From ENR-C20 sp942493145 (lineage in GTDB: Bacteria; Bacillota; Clostridia; Acetivibrionales; DTU013), in the NCBI GenBank assembly GCA_942493145.1, contig OW818679.1:372001-436000 (forward strand): a DNA stretch of 64,000 nt, given 5' to 3'. Every line of letters starts with the position of its first letter. Position 1 is the stretch's first letter. A model generated the notes under the pieces. That model saw only the letters and a program-made list of their open reading frames with translations. It had not been told where the DNA came from and made no database searches. Of this stretch, positions 45,579-56,711 are shown one piece after another. A program made the translations under genes and the position numbers.

Positions 45579-46649
45579 GTGATGAACAGGGTAATAAAAT
45601 TCTCATTTGCAGCTGTTGGTGCTGTTACAGGGATTACACTGACGAGGATTTTCATGGTGCCGAAGCTCACCGAATCAAGCCTGATAACGGTGATTTACAT
45701 TATTGCTGCAATTCTGGCTGGGCTGCTGTTCTATTTTTCCGGATTAAAAATAATAAATATAGTAATGGATTTCTTTGACAGGGTCGAGCTCAGACTTCAG
45801 AGCATGACCCTTTATGAGCTTGCGATGAGTTCTGCGGGCCTTATCATTGGCCTTATCATAGCCAATTTGGTTACCATACCTATAAATAAAATTGAAATAG
45901 TCGGCACACCCATATCGGTATTTGTCAATATACTTTTTGGAAGCCTTGGAATTGCAATTGCCCTTGTGAAAAAGAATGAGAGTATCATGGATGCTTTCAA
46001 AGGGAAATCTGCAAATTCCAAATCCGGACATGGCTATTCGCAGCCTAAGGTTTTCGATACCAGTGTTATTATTGACGGCAGGATTATTGATATTTGCAGA
46101 AGCGGGTTCCTGGAAGGTGAATTCGTAATCCCGAGTTTTGTTCTTGAAGAACTCAGGCATATTGCCGACTCGGCAGACGGGATTAAAAGGAACAGGGGCA
46201 GACGAGGGCTGGATGTGCTTAATGAATTGCAGACAGAGCTTAAGTTACCAATAAGGATAGAGAATGTTGACATTTCACCAGATGCAGAAGTGGACAATGA
46301 ACTGCTCAAGCTGACGGAGAAGCTGGGCGGAAAGGTACTCACTATTGATTACAATCTCAGCAAGGTTGCAGTCTTTCAAAAGGTACCGGTATTGAATATA
46401 AATGATCTTGCGAACGCACTGAAGCCCGTTGCATTACCGGGTGAAGACATGATGGTGCAGGTTATTAAGGATGGTAAGGAAAACGGCCAGGGTATAGGCT
46501 ACCTTGAAGATGGTACAATGATAGTTATAGAAGGTGGCAGGAGACACATCGGCGAAAGCGTTAATGTAACAGTTACGAGTACGCTGCAGACTGCAGCCGG
46601 CAGGATGGTTTTTGCCAAACCCAAATATAACATAGAACGTGTAATATGA
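45579..46649 (+). CDS. PIN/TRAM domain membrane protein (YacL type)
   Basis: The 356-residue protein has four N-terminal membrane helices (within residues 1-130). A PIN nuclease-like domain follows (KVFDTSVIIDGRIIDICRSG; IPSFVLEELRHIADS; KVLTIDYNLSKVA) with the conserved acidic residues. A C-terminal TRAM domain is marked by GQGIGYLEDGTMIVIEGG. Such proteins are near-universal in Firmicutes next to carD/disA/ispD; the RNase role is presumed. GTG 45579 is the start (GGAG at normal distance); ATG 45582 is the alternative. Confidence 0.9.
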   Translation: MMNRVIKFSFAAVGAVTGITLTRIFMVPKLTESSLITVIYIIAAILAGLLFYFSGLKIINIVMDFFDRVELRLQSMTLYELAMSSAGLIIGLIIANLVTIPINKIEIVGTPISVFVNILFGSLGIAIALVKKNESIMDAFKGKSANSKSGHGYSQPKVFDTSVIIDGRIIDICRSGFLEGEFVIPSFVLEELRHIADSADGIKRNRGRRGLDVLNELQTELKLPIRIENVDISPDAEVDNELLKLTEKLGGKVLTIDYNLSKVAVFQKVPVLNINDLANALKPVALPGEDMMVQVIKDGKENGQGIGYLEDGTMIVIEGGRRHIGESVNVTVTSTLQTAAGRMVFAKPKYNIERVI

Positions 46650-46682
46650 CCGGGGGATCCGGCTTTGTAGAATAAAAATCGG

Positions 46683-46712
46683 GCAGGGTGCGCCAAGTAC
46701 CCTGCTTTTGTT
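46683..46712 (+). terminator. Weak terminator between PIN/TRAM and ispD genes
   Basis: GCAGGGT and ACCCTGC enclose a 9-base loop and are followed by a short T-run, so termination is probably partial. Confidence 0.65.
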
Positions 46713-46757
46713 ATAATTGGCGTTGTTCGCTAATGGGAAATAGGAGAGAATATTGAT

Positions 46758-47495
46758 ATGATGACGAATAATATGATGTCAACTGACAGTATACGGGGGA
46801 AAAAGGTCTGTGCCTTGATAGTAGCTGCCGGCAGGGGCACAAGGATGAATATGGACCAAAACAAGCAATATGTAGACATTGCCGGAAAGCCGGTGCTGGC
46901 CAGGACGATACAGGCTTTTGAAGGATGCGGTGCTGTTGATGAAATAATAGTTGTGGTCAATGAACAGGACTTATCCTACTGCAGGCGTGAAATCATCGAA
47001 AAGTACGCGTTCATTAAAGTAAAGTCATTGGTTGGGGGCGGCGCAGAAAGACAGGATTCGGTCTATAACGGACTCCTTCAGCTGAACGATGAATATGGGC
47101 TGGTACTTGTTCACGATGGCGCCAGACCTTTTATTGATAATAATGGTATAATCAGGTGCATGGCGGAAGCTGAAAAATTCGGATCAGCCTGCATAGCTGT
47201 ACGTGTAAAAGATACAGTAAAGAGGGCAGACGAAGAAGGCTTCATTGCTGAAACGCCTGACAGGAGCAGTCTGTGGCAGGTACAGACTCCTCAGGCATTT
47301 AAATATGAAATAATAATTAAGGCTTACCAAAGCGCTGCAAAAGATGGGTTCAGGGGAACGGACGATGCTGTACTGGCTGAAAGGCTGGGGTACCGGACGA
47401 AACTTGTGCCGGGAAGCTATTATAACATCAAAATAACTACAAAAGAAGACCTACTGATTGCAGGAGCTATCGCCAGTATGGAACAGAATGGCTGA
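46758..47495 (+). CDS. ispD: 2-C-methyl-D-erythritol 4-phosphate cytidylyltransferase
   Basis: The 245-residue enzyme makes CDP-methylerythritol in the MEP isoprenoid pathway. Motifs are ALIVAAGRGTRMNMDQNKQY (CTP-binding), VLVHDGARPF, AVRVKDTVKRAD and QVQTPQAFKYE. About 15 extra residues precede the usual start. GGAGAGA precedes the ATG. The normal partner ispF is not next to it; a divergent homologue lies 14 kb away at 61900. Confidence 0.95.
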   Translation: MMTNNMMSTDSIRGKKVCALIVAAGRGTRMNMDQNKQYVDIAGKPVLARTIQAFEGCGAVDEIIVVVNEQDLSYCRREIIEKYAFIKVKSLVGGGAERQDSVYNGLLQLNDEYGLVLVHDGARPFIDNNGIIRCMAEAEKFGSACIAVRVKDTVKRADEEGFIAETPDRSSLWQVQTPQAFKYEIIIKAYQSAAKDGFRGTDDAVLAERLGYRTKLVPGSYYNIKITTKEDLLIAGAIASMEQNG

Positions 47496-47522
47496 TGCCG
47501 GAAATAATGGAGGGGAATATAA

Positions 47523-48260
47523 ATGATATCAGTCGAAAACCTTACCAAGAGGTTTAATGGTTTTACTGCAGTTGACAATATCAGCTTCAATGTAAATAAA
47601 GGTGAAATTTTCGGTCTTGTCGGTGAAAACGGAGCAGGGAAAACCACCACGCTCAGAATGCTGGCCACCATGCTAAAGCCGACTTCAGGAATTGCCAGTA
47701 TGAAAGGGTATGATATTTTATCTGAACCGGAAAAGGTCCGGGCAAATATAGGCATACTCTTCGGAGGCGAGGCCGGATTGTATGACAGGCTTACGGCCGC
47801 GGAGAACATAGCATATTTTGGCGAGCTGAACGACATGGACAAGGATGAGATAAAAGGAAGAACGGCTTATCTCGCCAAATTCTTCAACATGGAAGAATAT
47901 ATCAACAAAACAGCGGGGAAGTTTTCCAAGGGAATGAAGCAGAAGGTCGCATTTGCACGATCCATAATCCATGATCCGGACATAATGCTTTTTGACGAGC
48001 CTACCTCTGGCCTTGATGTCTCTGCAATTAAAAATGTGCACGATTTCATACTGGAGTGTAAAAGCGAATGCAAGACCGTTATCTTTTCAAGCCATTCCAT
48101 GGTTGAGGTGGAAAAGCTCTGTGACAGATTAGGTATAATACATAAGGGGAAATTGGAATTCAGCGGTACTTTCGACGAGCTGAGAGAAAAATATGGGGAA
48201 GGGAACCTTGAGGAAATATTCCTTGAAATAGTAGAGGACAATGAAACGGTGGGGGGGTGA
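47523..48260 (+). CDS. ABC exporter ATP-binding subunit (NatA-like)
   Basis: The 245-residue ATPase has Walker A GENGAGKTTTLRML, signature FSKGMKQKVAFARSI, Walker B MLFDEPTSGLD and the H-loop SSHSM. The set matches NatA-type sodium exporters and related CcmA/ABC-2 pumps. AGGGG precedes the ATG. The stop overlaps the permease start, so they are cotranslated. Confidence 0.88.
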   Translation: MISVENLTKRFNGFTAVDNISFNVNKGEIFGLVGENGAGKTTTLRMLATMLKPTSGIASMKGYDILSEPEKVRANIGILFGGEAGLYDRLTAAENIAYFGELNDMDKDEIKGRTAYLAKFFNMEEYINKTAGKFSKGMKQKVAFARSIIHDPDIMLFDEPTSGLDVSAIKNVHDFILECKSECKTVIFSSHSMVEVEKLCDRLGIIHKGKLEFSGTFDELREKYGEGNLEEIFLEIVEDNETVGG

Positions 48261-49489
48261 TGCGGATGAAGGCAAAGTATGTGTGGATAGTGCTTAAGAA
48301 GGAAGTTAAGGACATAATTAGAGACAAGAAAACGGTCATCACCAGTATCGCAATACCCATGGTGATCATTCCACTGTTAAATATCCTTGTAGGCGGCGGA
48401 ATGCAGGACTTTCAGAAGGGCATCAATGAGAACGTAACCATAGCTCTCACGGAGAACTCTGATAACGAAGCAACAAGAAAGCTTGTGTCCGAGAGGATCA
48501 TCAAGGATTACGAAAATATCAGGCTGGTAGAAAATGACGGCACGAATGCTGCTGAATCAGTTCAGAGCGGTGCTGTCAGGGTGGTTATGGAATTTGAAGA
48601 GGGTTATGCTGAAAAGTTGAAGGATGGAAAACCATTCAGAATATCGCTGCTTTATGACAAATCCAAAACCAAATCGGAAGTTGGACTCGAGATACTTACA
48701 AGCGCCATTGACAGTTTTAACAATTCAGTCGTCAATGAAAGATTCACTGCCCTTGGATTGGATAAGGAGCTGCTGGAACCCACTATAATTGAGAATAAAA
48801 ATGTCGCTGATGAAAAACAGGCGGGAAATAATACAATTGTAATGATGATACTGCCTCTCATGCTGGGCATGCTTGTTGTTGTAGGAGGGATACCGGCGGC
48901 AACCGATCTGGTTGCAGGCGAAAAGGAGAGGAACACCTTTGAGCCGCTGCTTTCGACAAAGCCGGACAGGGGCTCGCTTTTGATGGGTAAATATCTTACT
49001 GTAACACTTTTTTCAATGGTAAGTGTAATTGCGATCGTAGCAGGTATGGTCATAGGATACCTTATCAATCCCAATTCTCTTACAATGGGTACGAGTAATC
49101 AAATTTCAAGCTTTTCAATAGAACCTCTGGCGGCATTTTTATCAATTGTCATTGCGGTTGCACTCGGCATGACATTTTCCGGAATTCAGATAGCACTCAG
49201 CACATATGCAAAATCCTTCAAGGAAGCCCAGACATATATGTCTTTCCTGATATTCATAGCGATTATCCCCGGATATGCAACGATGTTCATGCAGCCTGCA
49301 GATATCAGCCTGTATATGTATGCTGTACCTGTGCTCAACACTATAGCTGCCTTCAAAATGGTGCTTGGTGGGATGATCGACTACAGTGGTCTGCTGCTTG
49401 CACTGGTTACATCTGCGGTTTATGTGGTTCTGACACTCTGGCTGGCGGCACACCTGTTCAATAAGGAGAAGGTGCTGTTCAGGAGCTGA
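48260..49489 (+). CDS. ABC exporter permease (NatB-like)
   Basis: The roughly 409-residue ABC-2-type permease has one N-terminal helix, a large extracytoplasmic domain (about 45-195), then six helices. The region GGIPAATDLVAGEKERNTFE, where cytoplasmic and membrane parts join, ending in PLLSTKPDRGSLLMGKY, is typical of NatB. Function may be Na+ or peptide/antibiotic export; the substrate cannot be read from sequence. Start taken at ATG 48260 inside TGATG; ATG 48266 is possible. Confidence 0.85.
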   Translation: MRMKAKYVWIVLKKEVKDIIRDKKTVITSIAIPMVIIPLLNILVGGGMQDFQKGINENVTIALTENSDNEATRKLVSERIIKDYENIRLVENDGTNAAESVQSGAVRVVMEFEEGYAEKLKDGKPFRISLLYDKSKTKSEVGLEILTSAIDSFNNSVVNERFTALGLDKELLEPTIIENKNVADEKQAGNNTIVMMILPLMLGMLVVVGGIPAATDLVAGEKERNTFEPLLSTKPDRGSLLMGKYLTVTLFSMVSVIAIVAGMVIGYLINPNSLTMGTSNQISSFSIEPLAAFLSIVIAVALGMTFSGIQIALSTYAKSFKEAQTYMSFLIFIAIIPGYATMFMQPADISLYMYAVPVLNTIAAFKMVLGGMIDYSGLLLALVTSAVYVVLTLWLAAHLFNKEKVLFRS

Positions 49490-49490
49490 T

Positions 49491-49558
49491 GGGGCAGGCG
49501 GGACGACGGGGCAGGCAGGACGACGGGCTAGGCAGGACGACGGGGCAGGCGGGTAAAG
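49491..49558. repeat. 17-bp tandem repeat
   Basis: GGGGCAGGCGGGACGAC is repeated three times with small changes (49491, 49508, 49525) and once more in part (49542). It begins directly after the permease stop and is far more GC-rich than its surroundings. The rest of the gap to 49686 has nothing coding. Confidence 0.8.
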
Positions 49559-49686
49559 GCACAGCAGGTTCAGTCACAGACATGCGATTTACATAGAAAA
49601 GTTGCCGCAGCCTCCCCCCGCCGCATAGCTGGCCGCGACCGCCTACTAGCGGCACTCGTTATATGATCTAATGGTGAATCCTTGTC

Positions 49687-50640
49687 ATGAAAATAAAAAG
49701 TAGTATGATTGATAAGGAACTAAGAACTACTGGTAGAATAATGAAGATTATTACTAACAATTTTACTGAATCAGGATTACGATTTTTAAATAAACTGCAG
49801 AATAAACGTAGGATTAAAATAAAAGATGAATCAATACAGTTCACCGAAGAGTGGATTCCCCGTAAAGATGGTTCCAAGCTTCGTATTTGTGTATTTAAAC
49901 CGTTAAAATCCAAGGGAGATGTTCCTGGTTTTCTTTGGCTACATGGAGGAGGCTATGCACTCGGAGCACCAGAACAGGCAGAGATGATGGCAAAAAGGCT
50001 AATTGAAGCGAGCAATTGTGTTGTTGTAGCACCAGATTACCGTTTATCTGTTGAAGCTCCATATCCAGCAGCTCTGGAAGACAGCTATGAAGCCCTTTTA
50101 TGGATGAAAAGCCATGCAAAAGAATTAGGAATCAGGGATAACCAGCTTATGGTAGGCGGCGACAGTGCAGGAGGTGGGTTAACTGCTGCACTTACACTTT
50201 ATGCAAGGGACAAAGGAGAAGTAGCTATTGCATTTCAAATGCCATTATATCCAATGTTGGATGATAGGATGACAAGTGAATCCGCTAAGGATAATAATGC
50301 TCCTGTTTGGAACTCGAAATCTAACTTTAGTTGCTGGAAACTATACCTTGGTGAGTTATTTAGTACTATAAATGTGCCTTACTATGCTGCCCCTGCCAGG
50401 GCAGAAGATTACAGTAATCTTCCACCAACAGCCACTTTTGTTGGTGAATTAGAGCCTTTTAGGGATGAAACTATTCAATATGTAGAAAATTTAAGAAAAG
50501 CTGGAGTTTCAGTTGATTTTAAAATATATAGGGGCTGTTATCATGCTTTTGAACAGATGTGCCCTAAAGCAGAGGTAAGCAAAAAAGCAATTTCATTCAT
50601 TTTAAATTCATTTAAATATGCAGTAGAACATTATTTTTAA
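49687..50640 (+). CDS. Alpha/beta hydrolase, hormone-sensitive-lipase type
   Basis: The 317-residue esterase has the HSL family oxyanion motif LWLHGGGYALG, nucleophile VGGDSAGGGLTAAL and late His in GCYHAFEQM; the acid is probably in the FVGELEPFRDE strand. No signal peptide, so cytoplasmic. Codons are more AT-rich than in the neighbouring NatAB and sugar-locus genes, hinting at separate origin. There is no obvious strong ribosome site before ATG 49687. Confidence 0.85.
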   Translation: MKIKSSMIDKELRTTGRIMKIITNNFTESGLRFLNKLQNKRRIKIKDESIQFTEEWIPRKDGSKLRICVFKPLKSKGDVPGFLWLHGGGYALGAPEQAEMMAKRLIEASNCVVVAPDYRLSVEAPYPAALEDSYEALLWMKSHAKELGIRDNQLMVGGDSAGGGLTAALTLYARDKGEVAIAFQMPLYPMLDDRMTSESAKDNNAPVWNSKSNFSCWKLYLGELFSTINVPYYAAPARAEDYSNLPPTATFVGELEPFRDETIQYVENLRKAGVSVDFKIYRGCYHAFEQMCPKAEVSKKAISFILNSFKYAVEHYF

Positions 50641-50645
50641 CATTT

Positions 50646-51977
50646 ATGTTAAAACCTGCCGGGAAATTAAAGGCCTTTATGCTAATAACACTTGCTGCAA
50701 TATATTTAACTATGACAGCTTCGTGTTCTTCTAATTTAACGTCTCAGGACATCAGCAAGGTTACAGATAACAACAATAAAACCGAACAGGTCAAACTCAA
50801 GTTCATAAACAGTTGGGGCGGTGGAGATTCCAAGGCGGATACCCTGCAGATGGTCTTCGACAGGTTCATGAAGGATAACCCGGATATCGTAGTGGTGAAT
50901 GAGTCGATGTTCGGGGATGATTTCCTGCCGAAATTAAAGACAGATTTTGCTTCCGGCAACAATCCCGACGTTTTTGGCCTTTGGCCAGGGTCGGATATAA
51001 AAACCCTTGTTAATGCCGGTAAGGTAGCCGATCTGACGGAAGTCCTGGATAAGGACAAGGAATGGAAAAGCAGCTTCGGAGATATGTGGGAGCTACACCA
51101 CCTTTAACAACAGGATTTATGGGTTACCGGTCGAAATCATTTTTGAATGCTTGTTCATTAACACAGATTTGTTTGAAAGATATGGAGTCAGTGAGCCGAA
51201 ATCATATGAGGACCTGAAAACAGCTGTTATCACCTTCCAGGAACATTATATCACTCCCATTGCGTACAATTACTCTGCCGAAGGCACCTATATATACCAG
51301 AATATTCTGGCCAAGCTTGGGGGCAAGCAGGATGTAGAGAATCCGTTTTCAAACGGTGGAGTCGACAGCTGCTACATTGATGCGATGAATTATATGAAGG
51401 ATCTTTACCAGCTGGGGGCGTTTCCGGAGGATGCATACAAACTGACCAGCTATGACCGGAACAACCTTTTCAAAAGCGGAAAAGCAGCTATGATAGTACA
51501 GGGCTCATGGTTCCTCGGAGAGGATGAGTTTATGAAGGCAGACAGCAAGGTTGATGTGATCAGGTTTCCATATATAAATGAAGGTAAATCAGACCGTTCA
51601 TCAATAATATATGGCCTGGGTGCTGGAGTATTCTACATGAGCAGTGCCTCAGAGAGGATCCGGTTAAAAAGGAAGCATCGATAAGGCTGCTGAAGGCATT
51701 GACATCAAAGGAGACTGCAACTTTATTTGCGGAGAACACCGGCATGATAAGCAATGTAAAAATTGATGACTCCCAGATAGGCTACAGCCGGCTTATAAAG
51801 ATGGGCCAGAGCCTTCTTGGCGAGACCAGGGAATTGATAGGACCGCCCGACAGCTATATTGAGAGGTCTGTTTGGGAAGATGTGATAGTGGACCAGTTCC
51901 TCTATGTCCTGGAAGGCAGAAAGACAGCTGAAGAGGTCTGGAACGAAGCTTTGAAGGCAGGAGCCGCAGGACGTTAG
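50646..51977 (+). pseudogene. Sugar-binding lipoprotein (SBP family 1), frameshifted
   Basis: Lipoprotein signal (AIYLTMTASCSSN) followed by a family-1 solute-binding protein in three frames. Segment 50646-51107 ends at an extra G near 51085 (GTGGGAGCTAC where GTGGAGCTAC restores WSYTTF). Segment 51151-51684 ends at two extra bases near 51656 (GAGAGGAT). The last part reads EDPVKKEAS and on to 51977. No internal nonsense codon exists if the indels are corrected. Its place before a YesM/YesN pair suggests a sensory binding protein or a transporter subunit. Confidence 0.8.
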
Positions 51978-51993
51978 GAAGGCAGGGGGAGCT

Positions 51994-53839
51994 GTGGACT
52001 TCAGAAAGGTGTCGGAATACAACAGGAAGCTTGTAGCCAAAAGCCTGAAAAACATTTTCAGGTTCTATAAAGACCTGTCCATCAAGCGCAAGCTGCTGCT
52101 TGTGCTTAACCTGCAGATTCTGATCCCCTTGATTCTTATAAGCTATCTTAGCTACAAAAGCTCTGAAGAAATCTTAAAGAACAAATCCATGGATTATACC
52201 CAGGACATACTGGGCATGATCGAGCTCAGGTTGAAGGATTACGTAAATAACCTTACTGTCATTTCACAGGACCTTCTGTCTGATAAAAGCATATATGACA
52301 TATTGAGCACCGATAACGAGGATAATGACCTTCTTAAAAACTACGAGGATGAATACGTGATTAACAACATATTCAGAAAGGTCATACTCTCGAGAAAAGA
52401 GATTCAATCCATCTGCATTATCTCCAACGGGCAGCAAAGCACATACTTGTCCGACAATACCTCAAGGAAAATCAACATCAAAGATGTCATAAACTATGAG
52501 GATATGCTATCCAAGGCGCGGGAAGGAGAGGGAAAGGTCGTATGGTACCTTGAAATAAAGGAAAGACGTGCGAAAAATGTTTTTCTGATCAGGACAATTT
52601 ATAATTTGAATACCTTCGAAGAGATCGGCCTGCTTGTAATCCTTACAAACATGGAGTTCCTGGAAAACGTGTACCAGGACATGATGAATGAGGATATGCA
52701 GGATATAGCGATCATCACGGGCAACAATGAACAAATAGTGAGTATGAACCCTGAGAACAGATACTTGTTTGACAGGGACCTTCAGCAGATCGTCAGCGGA
52801 GACAAGGGCTGGACCATAGATGAAGAGGGGGTGCCCTCATTTCATTTGTTTCCATGAAGAATCCCGACTGGGGGGTGGTTTCATATATCTCCCTTGACAG
52901 ATTGTACCGGGAAATTGACATTCTGAAGCAGCGGATCATTCTCATAGGATTCATATGCATTCTCATTCTGTCCATGCTGAGTATACTCATTTCCTTTGAT
53001 TTCATCAATCCTGCATGAACAAGCTTGTAAAAGGCATGAGAAAGGTGAAGGGCGGGCATAACAAGCGTCCGCATAGATGTCGACAGGGGGGATGAGCTTG
53101 GGGTTTTTGAGCAGGACCTTCAATGAAATGGTTGAGGAGATAAACCATTTAGTCACATGGAAGTACAGTGAACAGATAACACGCAAGGATGCAGAGCTCA
53201 AGGCTCTTCAATCGCAAATCAATCCGCATTTTCTGTTTAATACGCTGGAATCTATAAACTGGATGGCACTGTTTGAACAATGTCCCTGAAATATGTGATA
53301 CCGTCACAGCGCTTTCATCTATAATGGAAGCCGGCATAGGGAGGGATGACAAACTAATAACAGTGGAAGAGGAGTTCTGCTATATTGACAATTATATACG
53401 TATACTTAAGAACAGATTTGAAGACAGGATAGAGCTCAGAAAAGATGTGCAGTATGATGTTCTGAAGATCCTGATCCCGCGGCTGTTGATCCAGCCTCTA
53501 GTTGAAAATGCCGTTTATCTTGGAGTCGAAAAGATAAGAGGGAAGGGTATTATCAATCTGAGGGCTTTTTCTGAGGGAGAAACCATGAAAATTGAAGTCG
53601 AGGATAATGGACAGGGAATTGAAAAAGATGACCTTGATGGTATCAATGAAAGGCTGTCGGTAGATAACGAGACTTATTTCAATCACCTGCAGACGAAAAA
53701 CAACAAGAGCATAGGCATAGATAAGTGAACCGCAGGATCAAGCTTTTTGACGGGGAGGATTACGCCCTCCGAAAATCGAAAGCCGACAGGCAGATGCTTT
53801 ACGAAGGCTATTGTTACTATACCCGCTGAAGCAAAGTAA
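51994..53839 (+). pseudogene. YesM-type sensor histidine kinase, multiply frameshifted
   Basis: The first segment (51994-52857) has a membrane helix, then the extracytoplasmic sensor domain. After an indel near 52845 come the second membrane helix and HAMP. Further indels lie near 53015, 53075 and 53280 and between 53715 and 53800. The His_kinase core NPHFLFNTLESINWMALF and the ATPase lid parts VEDNGQGIEKDDL and VNRRIKLF are still readable, and the end ...IVTIPAEAK stops at 53839. AGGGGGAG precedes GTG 51994. If corrected it would be a normal kinase of about 600 residues. Confidence 0.8.
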
Positions 53840-53927
53840 TAGTGGGGGGAGGTTGAAATTAAGTTCGGAAAGAGGCACATTGGGAAACATTGGGTAAGTA
53901 TATCGGCAAATAAACATGGAGTGTAAA

Positions 53928-55561
53928 ATGTTCAAGGTTTTAATAATCGATGATGAGCCTGTAATACGGAAGGGCTTGAAAAACATCATCAACTGGAACA
54001 GGTTTGACTGCGAAGTTTGTGGTGAAGCCGCTGATGGTATTGCGGGTGGAGAGCTTATAAAGCAGCAGCTCCCGGATATTGTATTCACCGATATCCGTAT
54101 GCCTGAAGTGGACGGATTGTCGATGCTTCGAGATATAAAGGACCTGATACCCGACAGCAAGGTTATAATCCTGACGGGCTATCGGGATTTTGACTATGCC
54201 CAGGAAGCGATAAAGCTTGGAGCCTTTGATTTTATTATGAAGCCTTCAAAAATCGAAGAACTCACGGCTGTTGTAAAGAGAGCTGTCAGGGAACTTAAAT
54301 TCCAAAGGGATAAAACCGAGGAAATCGATAAGCTCAAGAAGCTTTTTGAGCAGAACATACCCATACTGAGGGAAAAGCTTTGCTGTGACATCATTTACGG
54401 CATAAATACCAATAGTGATGAGATACATGCAAAGATGGAGCTCTTCAATATCCATATAGAACGGTTCAGGCTGGTAGTCGTTGAGATTGAAGATGAAGAT
54501 ATGCAGAAAATGGAGAACGACCAGTATAACGAGCAGCTCTATCAGTTCGGCATCATCAACACCTTTGACGAGGTGTTTGCCGAAGATTTCAGGATCATGA
54601 GCATTTCCCTGAACAGTAAAAGGACTGCATTCGTTGTACAGCCATACGAAATGAAAGATGATTACCTGGAAATCATAAATAACCGGTGCACTTATATGCA
54701 GGACATAATACAGAACTGCTTCGGATTTACAGTGACCATGGCCCTTAGTACCGAGGGCGATGGCGCGATGCAGCTTCCGGCAAAGCTTAAGGAATGTCAG
54801 GAAGTACTGGAACACAAATTTTACATCGGAAACAATTCAATCATTTCGTACATGGACATGAATTCATTCTTTAAATTTACCGATTATTCCATTCTGGACG
54901 AGCACCAAACAGCACTTATGATTGGTATCAAGACCGGGAATGAGGCTGCAGTCAGGGAAAAAGCAGCTGAATTATACGGTTGCATCAACAGCCTGGGGGA
55001 ATATGAACAATGAAAATCTGCGCAACTCTTATTGGAATGCCATATCTTCAATAAACGACATCAGACTTTCGGTGGCGGAGGCAAATGATGAAAAGAGCGG
55101 CAAGTACAGGGATCTCGGCAGCCTGAAGAAGATGCTGGAAAAGACCTCGGACAGGAAGACGCTTCATGATCTTCTTGAGGAGATAGCAGTAAGTGTGACT
55201 ACTAAGGTAAACAACTATAACAACAAAAGCCTGAAGCTCATTTTGAGAAAGGCAATTGACTATTTGAACGCACATTACAATGAGCCGATAACGTTGAATG
55301 AGGTTGCCGAGCACACTTATGTCAGTACCTTTTATATAAGCAGGATGTTTAAAAAAAGAGCTGGGGAAGAATTTTGTGGACTATTTAAATGGAATCAGGG
55401 TGGAAAGAGCCAGGGAACTGCTTAAGGATGTGAAGTACAAGACCTACGAGGTGGCTGAGCAGGTTGGTATACCTGATGCCCATTATTTTTCAAAGATTTT
55501 CAGAAGATATACAGGTATGACTCCCACAGAATACAGGGAGCAAAAAAATACACTTCTATAA
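53928..55561 (+). pseudogene. YesN-type AraC response regulator, frameshifted
   Basis: The receiver domain is intact (VLIIDDEPVIRKGLKN; phosphoacceptor in DIVFTDIRMPEVDG; TGYRDFDYAQEAI; MKPSKIEEL). A long middle region follows, then an AraC-type double HTH at the C-terminus (NEPITLNEVAEHTYVSTFYI; EQVGIPDAHYFSKIFRRY). Indels near 55000 and 55378 split it into three frames. The start at 53928 follows TGGAG. Partner of the kinase just upstream, probably controlling the transport and phosphorylase genes downstream. Confidence 0.82.
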
Positions 55562-55790
55562 GACAACATATCGCAACATCAAACAATATAAAGCAATATG
55601 CTCTATTCATTTAACTTCAGAAAATTCTTAAACTGAATACAGGTACATATGTTGCATCAAACATTTTGGATGCAACATTATGAAAACAGATTTGGGACAA
55701 ATAGGCCGGGGGGTGGGTTGCACTGTGGCTGCAATTGTTCAGGTCAGACCTGTATCAGGTTCAAAATGTTCAAAAGATTTATTCAGAACC

Positions 55791-56700
55791 ATGAAAAAAA
55801 ACTGGGCGTTTTTTGCCATGCTGCTGCCCGGTGTAATTGTTTTGATAGTCAACAATTACATACCCATGTTCGGTGTAGTAACAGCTTTAAAAAGTACAGA
55901 TTTCATGGCAACTCTTTTTAACAGCCTGATCCAAAGTGATTGGGTAGGTTCGAATAATTTCAGGTTCTTCTTCGAAACGCCGTATGCCTATCAGACAACC
56001 CGCAATACCATCCTGTATAACCTTGCATTCATCATACTTGATCTGATAGTGCCGATATTTCTTGCAGTATTACTTAATGAGCTGCAGGGGAAGAAAACTC
56101 TCAAGGGTTTATCAGAACCTTATGTTTCTCCCATTTTTTCTTTCCTGGATTGTCGTGGGTTATCTTGCATACTCATTCTTCAGCATTGATTTTGGGTTTA
56201 TCAACAGAGGCGTATTGGATGCACTGGGGTTGGAACGGGTGCAATGGTACTTTGAACCTAAGTACTGGCCGTTCATCATTACTTTCTTTCAGATGTGGAA
56301 GTACACGGGGTATAACATTGTGGTCTATATTGCCGCCATCTCCGGCATCAACAATGAGTACTATGAGGCGGCGGCTATTGACGGAGCAAAGAAACTGCAG
56401 CAGATACGGTATATCACCCTTCCCATGCTGCAGCCAATGATGATCATCCTCACGCTGTTTGCGGTAGGAAGGATATTCAATGCGGATTTCGGTCTCTTTT
56501 TCAATGTTACCCGTAACAGCGGCGCACTGTATCAGACGACCAACGTCATTGATACCTATGTATACAACGCGCTGCGCAATTCAAGTGATATTGGGATGAC
56601 GGCTGCGGCAGGATTGTATCAGGCAGTGGTCGGCTGTATTACCGTCAGTATAGCAAACCTTGTTGTAAGAAAAATTGACAGTGAAAAAGCGCTGTTTTGA
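55791..56700 (+). pseudogene. Sugar ABC transporter permease (LplB type), frameshifted
   Basis: Starts KKNWAFFAMLLPGVIVLIVN, typical of LplB-like permeases, and ends with the EAA loop EYYEAAAIDGAKKLQQIRYI that docks the ATPase. One indel near 56108 (AAGGGTTTATCAG) separates 55791-56189 from the frame that runs to 56700. With it corrected the protein is about 303 residues, full length. No ATP-binding gene is in the locus, so a shared ATPase elsewhere would be needed. Confidence 0.82.
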
Positions 56701-56711
56701 GGAGGGGCCAT

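Noticed and set aside
49491..49558. Possible CRISPR-like repeats
   Set aside because: The 17-bp units are directly adjacent with no spacers and vary in sequence; no cas genes are present.
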